DNA from: Lunatimonas lonarensis
Lineage (GTDB): Bacteria > Bacteroidota > Bacteroidia > Cytophagales > Cyclobacteriaceae
Assembly: GCF_000390185.1 (NCBI RefSeq)
Contig: NZ_AQHR01000004.1
Location: 1-55,564, forward strand
Direction: 5' to 3'
DNA length: 55,564 nt
Numbering within the stretch: position 1 is the first letter of the stretch; each line of letters opens with the position of its first letter. Below, one piece after another: positions 18,388 to 27,040 of this stretch. The notes under the pieces are model-generated. The model was not told where the DNA came from. It did not search any database and saw only the letters and a program-made list of their open reading frames with translations. A program made the translations under genes and the position numbers.

Positions 18388-19104
18388 TTAAACCAGTTCG
18401 CGCTTCCCGGTCGTTGGGCTGGGGTTGACGTTATCTGACTCTACCAGGCCATCCCTCAACCGGATAACGCGATGGGCATAATGGGCGATATCGTCTTCGT
18501 GGGTCACCATAATGATGGTATTTCCTTTTTGGTGGAGTTCATGAAAAAGGTCCATGATATCGTAAGAAGTCTTGGAGTCTAGATTTCCGGTGGGTTCATC
18601 TGCCAAAATTATACTCGGATCATTTACCAACGCCCTCGCGATGGCAACCCGTTGTCGTTGGCCGCCCGAAAGCTCATTGGGTTTATGGTGAACCCGATCT
18701 TCCAGTCCCACGCTTTTCAATGCCAAAAATGCTTTCTCTGATCGTTCCGCTTTTCCGTAACCAGCGTAGATCAAAGGAAGCGCTACATTCTCCAAGCAGG
18801 AGGCCCGAGGCAGTAAGTTGAACGTTTGGAATACAAAGCCTATTTCCTTATTTCGAACTTCGGCCAGCTCATTCTCACTCATGTCGCTTACCAGCTTCTG
18901 ATTCAGGGTGTAAGTACCAGCCGTAGGCGTATCCAAACAGCCAATAATATTCATTAGTGTGGACTTTCCAGATCCTGACGGCCCCATGAACGCCACGTAT
19001 TCACCCCGATTTATCGTAATGTTGATGGATTTGAGTGCCTGAACCTCCTCCACCCCCATCCGGTAGGTTTTCTGGATATTCCTGGTTTCAATAATGGTAG
19101 CCAT
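18388..19104 (-). CDS. ABC transporter ATPase, LolD/MacB type
   Basis: This is a 238-residue cytoplasmic ATPase of the family that powers LolCDE lipoprotein release, MacB efflux or FtsE-like systems. Walker [10 protein letters not shown], the Q-loop in [10 protein letters not shown], signature [15 protein letters not shown], Walker [14 protein letters not shown] and the switch His in VTHEDD are all present. The insertion [12 protein letters not shown] after Walker A is typical of this branch. No matching permease gene lies next to it, so its transporter partner must be elsewhere. The 160 bp after it toward the adenosyltransferase gene show no feature. Confidence 0.92.
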   Translation of the reverse strand: MATIIETRNIQKTYRMGVEEVQALKSINITINRGEYVAFMGPSGSGKSTLMNIIGCLDTPTAGTYTLNQKLVSDMSENELAEVRNKEIGFVFQTFNLLPRASCLENVALPLIYAGYGKAERSEKAFLALKSVGLEDRVHHKPNELSGGQRQRVAIARALVNDPSIILADEPTGNLDSKTSYDIMDLFHELHQKGNTIIMVTHEDDIAHYAHRVIRLRDGLVESDNVNPSPTTGKRELV

Positions 19105-19491
19105 GATTTCCTGCCTTTTAAACCGTGAAGATAAGGCTTTATGGGCAAAAAAAGCACGGGATTGGTTATTTTTAGAAAGGCCTCTTTCTGCCGATTTTAA
19201 CAGTGGGAGTTAAGGCAATGAATTCCTACGTACCCGATAGATTTTTTAGATAGAAAGGAGGGTTTCATATTTGGCGAAAAGGATTGTGACCAAATCCACA
19301 ACCCATCCTTGCAAATCTGATTGAGGATATACGTTCGTACATATCAGGGGCTGAATAGACCGAACTACCCCCCCCCCTGATTTTGATCGCAGGCGGACTA
19401 TAGGCTTTTTGCCTAGGTGATTAGTCTACAGTAGTTTGGAGTATGGAAATTACTTTTAGTTATAGGAAATTGATCCTGTTGGCCGTGCTCA
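19105..19491. other. Intergenic region with a poly-C tract
   Basis: This 387-bp gap lies between the ABC ATPase start and the 3' end of the dehydrogenase gene. It contains a run of ten C on the plus strand (19368-19377). A plus-strand 30-codon frame (19443-19535) encodes a short basic-hydrophobic peptide that overlaps the end of the dehydrogenase gene; I do not consider it an established gene. No RNA gene or terminator was recognised. Confidence 0.5.
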
Positions 19492-21294
19492 TCATAGCGG
19501 CTTATCACTTCGGGTTGCGGCGCGGATTTTGCTAACCTCGCTGGGAGTTACTGGTCCTGCTTTATTTCCCCACCGGCTGCGAATGTAAGTGCTGATCGAC
19601 GCCACTGCATGGTCATCCAAAATATTTTCATGGGGTGGCATATAACCGTTGTAGGTTTTTCCACGTACCGTGATTTCCCCTTGTAGACCGTTTAGAATGG
19701 CATCTACCAAGGGTTCAATCGGCCCAAGAACCCTTTCGGATTGTGCCAAGGGTGGAAAGCGGTTTTTGTCGCCCTCTCCATCCCGTTGATGGCAGGTGGC
19801 ACAATAGGTATTGTAGAGTATTCCCCCTTCCAGTACGCTACCTTTATCCAGATTGTCCTGTCCTTCGATCGGCGTTTTAATATAGGTTTTGTTTTCGGTT
19901 TTTTTGACCATATCAGCGAGCTCGCGATCGCCGAATTTCTTCTTTTCTCCTTTGTACATTACCCGCCAGATCCTACCCTTGTTGGATTCAGAGATGTACA
20001 GTGAACCATCTGGGCCTTCGGCGAGTCCCATGGGCCTGTACACGGCATCGCTGGTATTTTCTACTGTGTCAACACGCGCAAAACCGTCTGCGAAGACCTC
20101 CCAATGGTCCGCTTTACCATCTTTGATCGGAACAAAGCAAACAATATATCCTGCTTGCGGATAGGGGGATCGGTCGGTCGATCCGTGGAAAGCCACAAAT
20201 GCCCCCTGTTTATACCTTTCCGGAAATTGATCTCCACGGTAGAAGAGGATTTCCATAGGTGCCCAATGGCCGGGGAATCCGATAACCGGGTCGTCGAAGT
20301 TGGCAGCTCTGCCTACCATATTGCCATCCCCTCCGTAGGCGGGAGCCAAAACGTTCTTTCCCTGCAATTGGTCATAATATGCATATGGCCATCCAAAGTC
20401 CGAACCTTCTTTCACCCTGGCTAAGATTTCGGAGGGAAGTACGGCTGCTTGCCATGCACTAAAGATTTTTGGATACATCGTATGAAAATTGTCGATACCG
20501 TTTACGACCGCATAAAGGTGGTCATCCAATGGACTCCAGGCCAAGCCAACGATACTGCGTAGGCCTGTGGCAAATTTCACACCGTCCGTCTGAACCTGGT
20601 TTTCCCGATTGGCATCAAATTTCCAAACTCCGGCATGCATCTCCCGCTCGGGCGTGGGATCCAAGCCTTTGCCCTCTGGTATCCCTGTGGGGCCATACAA
20701 GGTAATGTCCTGTCCCGCATCGGAGGGCGATCCAAAGGGGATGTACATATTGCCTTTTCCATCGAAAGCGGCGGGCTTGGTGGTGTGCCAGTTTCGTGCC
20801 ACGTTTGGATCGGTATCGGTCAGAATTACCTCAGTACGGCTACTGGGGATTAATTCCCCCGGTATGAGCCTGTTACGCAATACTTGGCGAACGGTGCTGG
20901 TATACAAGTAGCCGTTGTGAATGGTCACACCCACCGCAGATCCGCCGACATCCTCGTAATCTCCAAATCGCACCACAGAATCCGCCCGTCCATCCCCGTC
21001 GGTATCGCGGATTCCCACCGTCCCGCCAAGGCCATCTCTGGAATAACGTAATTTTGCATAGATGTCTCCTGTTTCGGTAACAGCGATGTGTCTGGTAAGC
21101 CCGACACTGTCTATGACGGTCAGTGCTTCAAAGCCTCCCGGAAGTATTAGTCCTCCGTTATCGGGGTCTGATTCCGGTAGATTGGATGTCTCCGGACCGC
21201 ATCCGGTCAGGAGAAAAACGGTTAGGATAAGTACAGATACTGGACCCCGAAACATCAGGGTCATAAAGGATAATCCAAGAACGGGTTGGCGCAT
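19492..21294 (-). CDS. Sorbosone/glucose dehydrogenase-like lipoprotein fused to cytochrome c
   Basis: The 600-residue product has a lipoprotein signal (SVLILTVFLLTGC), then a six-bladed propeller of the PQQ-dependent sugar dehydrogenase (GDH/L-sorbosone dehydrogenase) superfamily (about 45-455). A mono-heme cytochrome c domain follows, with CATCH near 500 and a probable Met ligand in GYMPPHENIL. Propeller motifs such as AWSPLDDHLYAVVNG and MGLAEGPDGSLYISE are visible. The likely role is periplasmic oxidation of a sugar or alcohol with electrons passed through the fused heme; substrate and PQQ use are not shown. In-frame ATGs at 21264 and 21255 would give shorter signal peptides and may be the true start. 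A diheme cytochrome gene lies 6 kb downstream, not in an operon. Confidence 0.87.
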   Translation of the reverse strand: MRQPVLGLSFMTLMFRGPVSVLILTVFLLTGCGPETSNLPESDPDNGGLILPGGFEALTVIDSVGLTRHIAVTETGDIYAKLRYSRDGLGGTVGIRDTDGDGRADSVVRFGDYEDVGGSAVGVTIHNGYLYTSTVRQVLRNRLIPGELIPSSRTEVILTDTDPNVARNWHTTKPAAFDGKGNMYIPFGSPSDAGQDITLYGPTGIPEGKGLDPTPEREMHAGVWKFDANRENQVQTDGVKFATGLRSIVGLAWSPLDDHLYAVVNGIDNFHTMYPKIFSAWQAAVLPSEILARVKEGSDFGWPYAYYDQLQGKNVLAPAYGGDGNMVGRAANFDDPVIGFPGHWAPMEILFYRGDQFPERYKQGAFVAFHGSTDRSPYPQAGYIVCFVPIKDGKADHWEVFADGFARVDTVENTSDAVYRPMGLAEGPDGSLYISESNKGRIWRVMYKGEKKKFGDRELADMVKKTENKTYIKTPIEGQDNLDKGSVLEGGILYNTYCATCHQRDGEGDKNRFPPLAQSERVLGPIEPLVDAILNGLQGEITVRGKTYNGYMPPHENILDDHAVASISTYIRSRWGNKAGPVTPSEVSKIRAATRSDKPL

Positions 21295-21567
21295 GGGATC
21301 AAAGGTGATTGAGTGGCTCAGCGTTGGTGATTTTTCTTGCTTATGTTTCGTAATTTAGCCAGTATGTTGGTATAATTCAATAGATGGCGAGGTGGTTTTA
21401 CGGAGGTATTTCTATGAAAGGTAGAAGAAATGCGAAATGGATGGGTAGGTAACGGTTTTTTGGATTAAAAATATACACCGATGGACATGGTGGGCTAAAG
21501 ATTATTATTAAATTTATATTTTGTTGAGGGTTTATTTTGGCGTTGGGGTTTTTGGAGTAGCAAGCGC

Positions 21568-24171
21568 ATGGGAATTTATTTTAGCCTGAATGGAGTCGTA
21601 GTATGGATGCTGGTATCAGGGATTATTCCTTTGTTACTCGCTCTCAGTGCCGGCAAGCTAAGGAAATCAAAAGAGGTAACCTTTTTTGTTTTTCTGATGA
21701 TATCCTCTGCGGTTTATTCGTTGGGTTACGCTTTTGAACTGGCCTCGGTGGGGTTGCCCCAAAAGGTCTTTTTTTTAAACCTCCAGTATTTTGGGGCTGT
21801 GTTTTTTGGGCCGGTTTTGTTCCTGATGGTTTGGCACTATTCCGGTAGTTCGGCAATTCCCTGGATTCAGCGATTGGTCTTTGTGGTTCCACTGATCACC
21901 CTCGTTTTGGTGTTTACGAATGGAAAGCATTACCTTTTCTACACTTCATATAGCGCCGTACACAATGACATCATGGATGTGTTGGTGACTACAAAGGGTC
22001 CGATCTACTGGGCGCATCAAGCCTATACAGTGATATTATTGGTTGCAAGTCAAATAGTACTGGTCAGAATGCTGGTATTGGGTACTGTGACAGATGCTAG
22101 ACAGATATATTTTGTAGGTCTTGGTGCGTTGTGCCCCATTTTGGCCTATTTTTCGCTTCTTTCTGATATTGTTCCCTTTCATTTGGATCCAATTCCCCTT
22201 TCTTTTATCGGTACAGGTGTATTCGTTTTTTTGGGTCTCTCAAAATTCCGTTTGTTCAAGGAGACGCCAATTGTGTTCAAGACCCTTTTTGAAAGTATTG
22301 CAGACGGTGTGTTGGTGCTGGATCCAATGGATCGTATCGTCTCCTACAACCCGGCTGTGTCGGAAATGGTTGGTGGATTTGCCTCCAAAGCAGAAAAACG
22401 GGCTGGAGTACAATCGCTTTGGGATCGGATCAGTCCCGGCTTTTCAGAAGAGGATCGTAAGAAGCACTCGTTCAAATGGGAGGGCTCGGGTTCGGAAAGA
22501 TGGTATTCGGCTACACTGTCCGCCATACGGGTGAGAAATGCGGAATTTCTGGGAAAAATTGTGGTGATAAGAGATATCACTCAAGAGGTCGAGTCTAGGG
22601 AGGCACTTGTAGCTGCAAAAACGGAGGCTGAGCAGGCAAACCAAGCCAAATCGGAATTTTTGGCAAACATGAGCCATGAAATTCGTACGCCCTTAAACGG
22701 GGTGATCGGATTTACTGAGCTGCTTGGTAACACAGCCCTGTCGGAGCAGCAGAAGCGGTACGTGACCACTGCGTTTAGTTCGGCTAATGTTCTACTGGAT
22801 CTCATTAACAACGTGTTGGATCTTTCCAAAATAGAAGCGGGAAAGATGGATTTGGATATCCAGGAGGTCAATCTTAGGCAGGTAATTCGTGGAATCGCCG
22901 ATGTAATGAGTTTTCAGGCAGCCAAGGATAACATTGAGTTTGTTCTGCGTATTTCCCCTGACGTCCCCTACAAGTTTTTGGGAGATGAGGTTAAGATCAA
23001 GCAGGTCTTGATCAATCTTTTGAACAATGCCTTCAAGTTTACGCATGCTGGCGAGGTGGAACTACGGATTGGCGTGCTTGATCGCGTGGCAGATAAAGTT
23101 AGGCTAAGGTTTGAGGTGAGGGACACAGGAATCGGCATACCTGATGAAAAGCAACAAATGATATTTGAGGCATTTTCTCAGGCGGATGCATCCACTACAA
23201 AAAAATATGGAGGTACCGGACTGGGGTTGACGATTTCCAATAAGTTGCTCGGCCTGATGAATAGCACACTTATGCTGGATTCACAAGCGGGAAAGGGCAG
23301 CGTTTTTTCGTTTGAGTTACCCAATATCGTTTCGCTAAAGGAAAGCCCTTTTATTGACAAGTCGTTTTCTGACTATTCACCGGCTCTATTGGTGGGGTTT
23401 GAGGGAGCTCTTGCGGAGACACTACAATTCTTTTTACATTGCTTATCCATTCAATATACATCCGTTTCGTCTTATGATGAGGCACTTGGCTGGTTGAGCA
23501 AACATCCCGGTGTGCGTTCCCTCTTTTCGCACGTACGAAAAAACGAGGAAGGGGGGGTTTCCTACGAGGTCAGAGACTTTGTTGTTCGCCTGGGGCCTGC
23601 ATTTCGAAATAGGTGTTGTATCGTCTTTCCCACCGATACACCCGAAGTTACCTTTTCGCAATTCCAAACCTTAGGTTGCCGGAAAAAGTTGATCAAGCCA
23701 TTTATGTTAATGGATCTCGTAGATCAATTTGAGAAATGGACGGTTTCGGACAACCCGACAGATTTGGATGGTACAAATAGGATTCTTACCCCAACCAATG
23801 TAAAAATGAAGGTATTGGTGGCCGAGGATAATGCGGTGAACCGCATGTTGGTAAAAGTCTATCTTTCCAATTTGTTTCCGGCGTTTACGGTAATAGAAGC
23901 GGAGAACGGTGTGGATGCCTACGACTTATACGAAAAAGAGCGGCCTGATTTAGTCATAACAGATCTCCATATGCCGGATATGAACGGATACGAGCTGGTT
24001 AGGAAAATAAGGGCTGGAGAAAACACCAGGAGAATCCCGATTTTAGCACTTACGGCAAACGTAATGGAAGGCCAGGAAGAGGCTTGCAAGGAAGCTGGCG
24101 TGGATGATTACATCACCAAACCGGTACGGCAGGAGACATTCAGGACGGTGTTGGAGAAATGGCTGCGGTGA
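21568..24171 (+). CDS. Membrane hybrid sensor histidine kinase with 7TM N-terminus
   Basis: This 867-residue protein starts with about seven hydrophobic helices (residues 1-225) resembling the histidine-kinase N-terminal 7TM sensor region, then a PAS domain (about 237-345). HisKA has H-box SHEIRTPLNG near residue 370, and the HATPase has DTGIGI and GGTGLGL (about 475-595). A receiver-shaped segment without the acceptor Asp follows (about 604-725, PALLVGFEGAL to KKLIKPF). The C-terminal receiver is intact (about 747-865, VLVAEDNAVN, Asp in VITDLHMP, Lys in DDYITKPV). It has no Hpt, unlike the kinase at the left edge of the window, so phosphate must pass to a separate Hpt or return. It stands alone; the 270 bp before it show a TATGTTTC near-match to the -7 box at about 21342. 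Confidence 0.94.
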   Translation: MGIYFSLNGVVVWMLVSGIIPLLLALSAGKLRKSKEVTFFVFLMISSAVYSLGYAFELASVGLPQKVFFLNLQYFGAVFFGPVLFLMVWHYSGSSAIPWIQRLVFVVPLITLVLVFTNGKHYLFYTSYSAVHNDIMDVLVTTKGPIYWAHQAYTVILLVASQIVLVRMLVLGTVTDARQIYFVGLGALCPILAYFSLLSDIVPFHLDPIPLSFIGTGVFVFLGLSKFRLFKETPIVFKTLFESIADGVLVLDPMDRIVSYNPAVSEMVGGFASKAEKRAGVQSLWDRISPGFSEEDRKKHSFKWEGSGSERWYSATLSAIRVRNAEFLGKIVVIRDITQEVESREALVAAKTEAEQANQAKSEFLANMSHEIRTPLNGVIGFTELLGNTALSEQQKRYVTTAFSSANVLLDLINNVLDLSKIEAGKMDLDIQEVNLRQVIRGIADVMSFQAAKDNIEFVLRISPDVPYKFLGDEVKIKQVLINLLNNAFKFTHAGEVELRIGVLDRVADKVRLRFEVRDTGIGIPDEKQQMIFEAFSQADASTTKKYGGTGLGLTISNKLLGLMNSTLMLDSQAGKGSVFSFELPNIVSLKESPFIDKSFSDYSPALLVGFEGALAETLQFFLHCLSIQYTSVSSYDEALGWLSKHPGVRSLFSHVRKNEEGGVSYEVRDFVVRLGPAFRNRCCIVFPTDTPEVTFSQFQTLGCRKKLIKPFMLMDLVDQFEKWTVSDNPTDLDGTNRILTPTNVKMKVLVAEDNAVNRMLVKVYLSNLFPAFTVIEAENGVDAYDLYEKERPDLVITDLHMPDMNGYELVRKIRAGENTRRIPILALTANVMEGQEEACKEAGVDDYITKPVRQETFRTVLEKWLR
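23380..23745 (+). other. Degenerate receiver domain within the 7TM hybrid kinase
   Basis: The segment has the length and edges of a receiver domain: an opening hydrophobic strand and a closing LIKPF with the conserved Lys-Pro. Where the phospho-acceptor Asp belongs, the sequence reads SLFSHVRKNE with no Asp. It is followed by a complete receiver. I infer a pseudo-receiver. Confidence 0.6.
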
Positions 24172-24180
24172 CTTTTAAAG

Positions 24181-24230
24181 GGAAAAAGAAAGACTCCGGC
24201 CCCGCCCACGAAGCGTAAAGGCCGGAGCCT
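24181..24230 (-). terminator. Terminator of the ferredoxin gene
   Basis: CTCCGGCC and GGCCGGAG (24194-24201 with 24220-24227) form an 8-bp GC stem. On the minus strand it is followed by TCTTTCTTTTT, which fits termination after the ferredoxin gene; it may also stop the convergent kinase transcript. Confidence 0.7.
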
Positions 24231-24235
24231 ATTAA

Positions 24236-24556
24236 TCAGTTGTCTTCTCCTCGTAACTTAACAACGGATCCCTCCAAGATATCGGAAATTCTAATTTGAC
24301 AGGCCAATCGGCTAGTCGGGAAATATTCCGGTAATGCCTCAAGTTGATCCAACTCAGTGTCAGTAGCAACGCCCAACTCGGATTTACCCTCCAGGATTTC
24401 TACGTGGCAGGTGGCACACAATGCCATGCCACCACAAGTTGCCAAAACCGGATATTCGGACGCCTTAAGCACTTCCATCAGACTCAATCCCATGTCATCC
24501 GGGGCCTCAATGGATTGCCGGTTTCCGTCATGGTCTTCCACGGTAAAATTTATCAT
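24236..24556 (-). CDS. 2Fe-2S ferredoxin, adrenodoxin type
   Basis: This small electron carrier (106 residues) has the cluster ligands of the vertebrate/ISC-type ferredoxins: Cys-X5-Cys-X2-Cys in TCGGMALCATCH near residues 41-50, and the fourth Cys in RLACQIRI near 88. It lacks membrane segments and is cytoplasmic. It follows the ferredoxin-NADP reductase gene by 18 bp on the same strand, so the two form an NADPH-to-ferredoxin unit. Partner enzymes could be iron-sulfur assembly or a monooxygenase, not visible here. A strong terminator follows. Confidence 0.93.
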   Translation of the reverse strand: MINFTVEDHDGNRQSIEAPDDMGLSLMEVLKASEYPVLATCGGMALCATCHVEILEGKSELGVATDTELDQLEALPEYFPTSRLACQIRISDILEGSVVKLRGEDN

Positions 24557-24574
24557 TTCGTTTTTTCAGTTGGA

Positions 24575-25579
24575 TTAAAATGCATTGACACCGTTTACAG
24601 TGGTGTATTTAAAGCTTAATTTTTGGTCTGGATACACGTATTTGAAGGCGGAGTGCATCATGATGGCAGCCTCATGGAAGCCACAAAGGATGAGTTTCAG
24701 TTTTCCCGTATAGGTGTTGATGTCCCCAATCGCATAGATTCGTTCTACACCGGTAGAATAATCGGTCGTGTCTACTTCAATCGCATTTTTGTCAATGGTC
24801 AAACCCCAATCGGCAATGGGCCCTAATTTAGGGCTCAACCCAAAAAGTGGAATGAGGTAATCGGTTTCGATTTTTAGCGGAGATTTGGATTTGTCTTCCA
24901 ATAACACGCTGTCCAAATGCCCGTTACCTCCTAGTTCCTTCAGGTTCGCAGAAAGAATGAGGTCAATTTTCCCGCTGTTTGCTAGGTCAAATACCTTGGC
25001 TGCCGTATCCGGAGCCCCCCGGAAGGTTTCATTTCGGTGTACCAAGGTAACCCGTTGGGCAATGTCTGCCAGGTAAAGCGTCCAGTCTAAGGCAGAATCT
25101 CCACCACCTGCGAGCACTACTTTTTTATCCCGGAACTGTTCCGGGTTTTTTACCATGTAGGTGACCCCTTTTCCTTCAAAAACTTCCAGGTTTTCTATGA
25201 CAGGCTTTCGAGGCTCGAAGCATCCCAATCCACCCGCAATGATGATTACCTGAGCATGGATTTGCGTTTTTTCATTGGTCGTCAGGACATAGGATCCATC
25301 ATCCTGTTTGGCAAGTTGGTCAACCCGTTCGCCCAAGGTAAAGGTGGGCTTAAACGGCCTAATTTGCTCCATTAAATTGTCCACCAGTTCCTGGGCCTTG
25401 ATTTCCGGATATCCGGGTATATCGTAAATGGGCTTTTGGGGATAGATCTCAGAGAGTTGTCCACCTATCTGAGGCAATGCATCGACCAGATGGCAACGCA
25501 TTTTCAACAGCCCCGCTTCAAAAACCGCAAACAAGCCGACCGGTCCAGCTCCAATGATGCAAATATCCGTAGTAATCAT
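24575..25579 (-). CDS. Ferredoxin-NADP reductase, thioredoxin-reductase-like
   Basis: This FAD enzyme (334 residues) belongs to the YumC-like ferredoxin-NADP reductases, which share the fold of thioredoxin reductase but lack its CxxC. The FAD-binding GAGPVGLFAVFEAG is at the N-terminus, the LPQIGGQLSEIYPQKPIYD stretch follows, the NADP-binding AGGGDSALDW is near residue 158, and the second FAD motif YAIGDINTYTGK is near 285. No CxxC is present. It sits upstream of the ferredoxin in an apparent operon. A TATATTTG box and a MarR-like site lie just before it. Confidence 0.93.
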   Translation of the reverse strand: MITTDICIIGAGPVGLFAVFEAGLLKMRCHLVDALPQIGGQLSEIYPQKPIYDIPGYPEIKAQELVDNLMEQIRPFKPTFTLGERVDQLAKQDDGSYVLTTNEKTQIHAQVIIIAGGLGCFEPRKPVIENLEVFEGKGVTYMVKNPEQFRDKKVVLAGGGDSALDWTLYLADIAQRVTLVHRNETFRGAPDTAAKVFDLANSGKIDLILSANLKELGGNGHLDSVLLEDKSKSPLKIETDYLIPLFGLSPKLGPIADWGLTIDKNAIEVDTTDYSTGVERIYAIGDINTYTGKLKLILCGFHEAAIMMHSAFKYVYPDQKLSFKYTTVNGVNAF

Positions 25580-25643
25580 CTTTTGTGAAATTTTATAAAT
25601 AATGAGGGAACACGTTCATCTTTCTAATTCCCCTAAAGCGGGG

Positions 25644-25667
25644 CAAATATAGTTGGTGTAACAACTA
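25644..25667 (-). promoter_or_regulatory. Candidate promoter and MarR-type site of the ferredoxin reductase gene
   Basis: On the minus strand TATATTTG (25651-25644) matches the Bacteroidota -7 box. Directly upstream is TTGGTGTAACAA (25653-25664, plus strand), inside a TAGTTG/CAACTA inverted repeat. A near-identical TTAGTGCAACAA is found before marR, also next to TATATTTG. Confidence 0.5.
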
Positions 25668-25685
25668 AATAGGCTATTTCGTTTT

Positions 25686-26120
25686 TTATTCTTCCAGATT
25701 GCTGTAGATCGTATCCAAAATCCGTTTAAATTCGTTGAAGTCTTCCTGATTCAGGTTTTTCCAGGCCTCCTCCCGGATAGAAGAAACCTGTGGTTTTAGT
25801 TCCCCGACTTTTTCCCTACCGGCCTGTGTCAGCAGTAAAAGAAAACTTCTTCGATCTAGCGGATGAGGTTGTCGCTCGACATATCCTTTTTTACACAGCA
25901 GATCAATGATCCTGGTAAGTGTAGGTTGATCTTTAAATACCAATTGGGCCAATTCGGATTGGCTCAGTGCCTCCCCTTCCGAGAGGTTTTTTAGGACTAG
26001 CCATTGGTCTACGGTCACATCGAAGGCTTGCTGTTTGAATTTTCTTTGTGCATATTGCTTTACCCTTCGGGCGGTTCTGTCCAAGAGAAAGGAATACTTA
26101 CTAAATTGCTCGTGTGTCAT
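25686..26120 (-). CDS. MarR family transcriptional regulator
   Basis: This is a 144-residue winged-helix dimer of the MarR family, which usually represses nearby or its own genes until a small ligand or oxidant binds. The recognition helix region SQSELAQLVFKDQPTLTRIIDLL and the wing with PHPLDRRSFLLLLT are clear, with flanking dimerisation helices. It has a single Cys near the end of the recognition helix, not in the OhrR sensing position. It lies between the ferredoxin reductase gene (same strand) and a divergent SDR gene. The start is set by ATG 26120. A candidate site shared with the reductase promoter overlaps its own promoter, which suggests autoregulation and control of the reductase. 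Confidence 0.93.
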   Translation of the reverse strand: MTHEQFSKYSFLLDRTARRVKQYAQRKFKQQAFDVTVDQWLVLKNLSEGEALSQSELAQLVFKDQPTLTRIIDLLCKKGYVERQPHPLDRRSFLLLLTQAGREKVGELKPQVSSIREEAWKNLNQEDFNEFKRILDTIYSNLEE

Positions 26121-26128
26121 ACCAATAA

Positions 26129-26145
26129 TTAGTGCAACAAATATA
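26129..26145 (-). promoter_or_regulatory. Candidate marR promoter and autoregulatory site
   Basis: TTAGTGCAACAA (26129-26140) overlaps CAAATATA (26138-26145), which on the minus strand is TATATTTG, an exact -7 match. The first motif differs at two positions from the one before the ferredoxin reductase. The leader to ATG 26120 would be about 10 bases. Confidence 0.5.
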
Positions 26146-26175
26146 AGGGTTAATTTGTAATAAAAAGCAATACAC

Positions 26176-26192
26176 CCTATAAAGTTTATAGG
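26176..26192. promoter_or_regulatory. Perfect palindrome between marR and the SDR gene
   Basis: CCTATAAAGTTTATAGG is an 8-bp perfect inverted repeat around one central base, 53 bp before the SDR start and 56 bp from the marR start. It is operator-like; the binder is unknown. Confidence 0.45.
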
Positions 26193-26244
26193 CTTAATTG
26201 AAAATCAACCGGAGAGAAATGATGCCGGTCATTAAATCAGCGAA

Positions 26245-27033
26245 ATGATACAAATCGACTTATCAGGAAAACGGGCTGTCGTGGGTGGCAGTTCTAGGGG
26301 ATTGGGCTTGGCTTCGGCCCAGCAGTTGGCCTCCGCAGGTGCAGAGGTGATCATGATGGCAAGGAATGAAGAAAAGCTCCAACGTGCCATTCAAACTTTA
26401 TCTACGCATGCAGGGCAGAAACACCGGTATCTACTGGTGGACTATGCCAATCCCCAGGAATTTGAAGCAAGGGTGAAAGAATATTTTTCGGGTTTGGAGA
26501 TTCATATTTTGGTAAATAACACCAACGGGCCAGCCCCGGGAACGGTCATGGAAAAAGGCGTAGCAGATTTTCAGCAGGCGTTTGATTTGCTTTTCAAGTC
26601 CTATGTGACCCTTACCCAGGTTTTGCTTCCGGGAATGGTAAAGAGCGGCTATGGCCGAGTGATCAATGTGTCGTCTTCATCTGTCAAGGAACCCATTCCC
26701 AACCTTGTTCTTTCGAATAGCATCCGTTCGGCAGTTAGCAGTTGGGCTAAGTCTCTCTCACGTGAGGTGGCCGGGGCAGGCGTGACGGTCAATACTATTT
26801 TGACGGGCTCTTTTGATACGGAGCGGATTAAGGAAGTTATAGCCGGTCAGGCCGAACGGGTAGGGAAGGCACCTGAGCAGTTGCTGGAGGAAAAGCGACA
26901 GGCAATACCCGCGGGGAGGCTTGGGAAACCGGAAGAATATGGGTTTCTGGTTACGTTTTTGGCATCTCCTTTGGCTGCCTATATTAATGGTACCAGCATC
27001 CCAATCGATGGTGGTAATATGACTGCGGTGTAA
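26245..27033 (+). CDS. Short-chain dehydrogenase/reductase family protein with altered active site
   Basis: The 262-residue product has the Rossmann fold of SDR proteins closest to 3-oxoacyl-ACP reductases: a nucleotide-binding VGGSSRGLGLA at residues 13-23, NN(T)NGPAPG in place of the usual NNAG, INVSSSSVKEP with the active Ser, and C-terminal PIDGGN. Where the catalytic YxxxK should be, the sequence reads LSNSIRSAVSSW, so Tyr and Lys are missing. A known SDR subgroup resembling beta-ketoacyl reductases lacks the perfect tetrad, so this may be a family trait rather than damage. It is divergent from marR, and MarR control is possible. Activity is uncertain. Confidence 0.88.
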   Translation: MIQIDLSGKRAVVGGSSRGLGLASAQQLASAGAEVIMMARNEEKLQRAIQTLSTHAGQKHRYLLVDYANPQEFEARVKEYFSGLEIHILVNNTNGPAPGTVMEKGVADFQQAFDLLFKSYVTLTQVLLPGMVKSGYGRVINVSSSSVKEPIPNLVLSNSIRSAVSSWAKSLSREVAGAGVTVNTILTGSFDTERIKEVIAGQAERVGKAPEQLLEEKRQAIPAGRLGKPEEYGFLVTFLASPLAAYINGTSIPIDGGNMTAV

Positions 27034-27040
27034 CAAGGAA

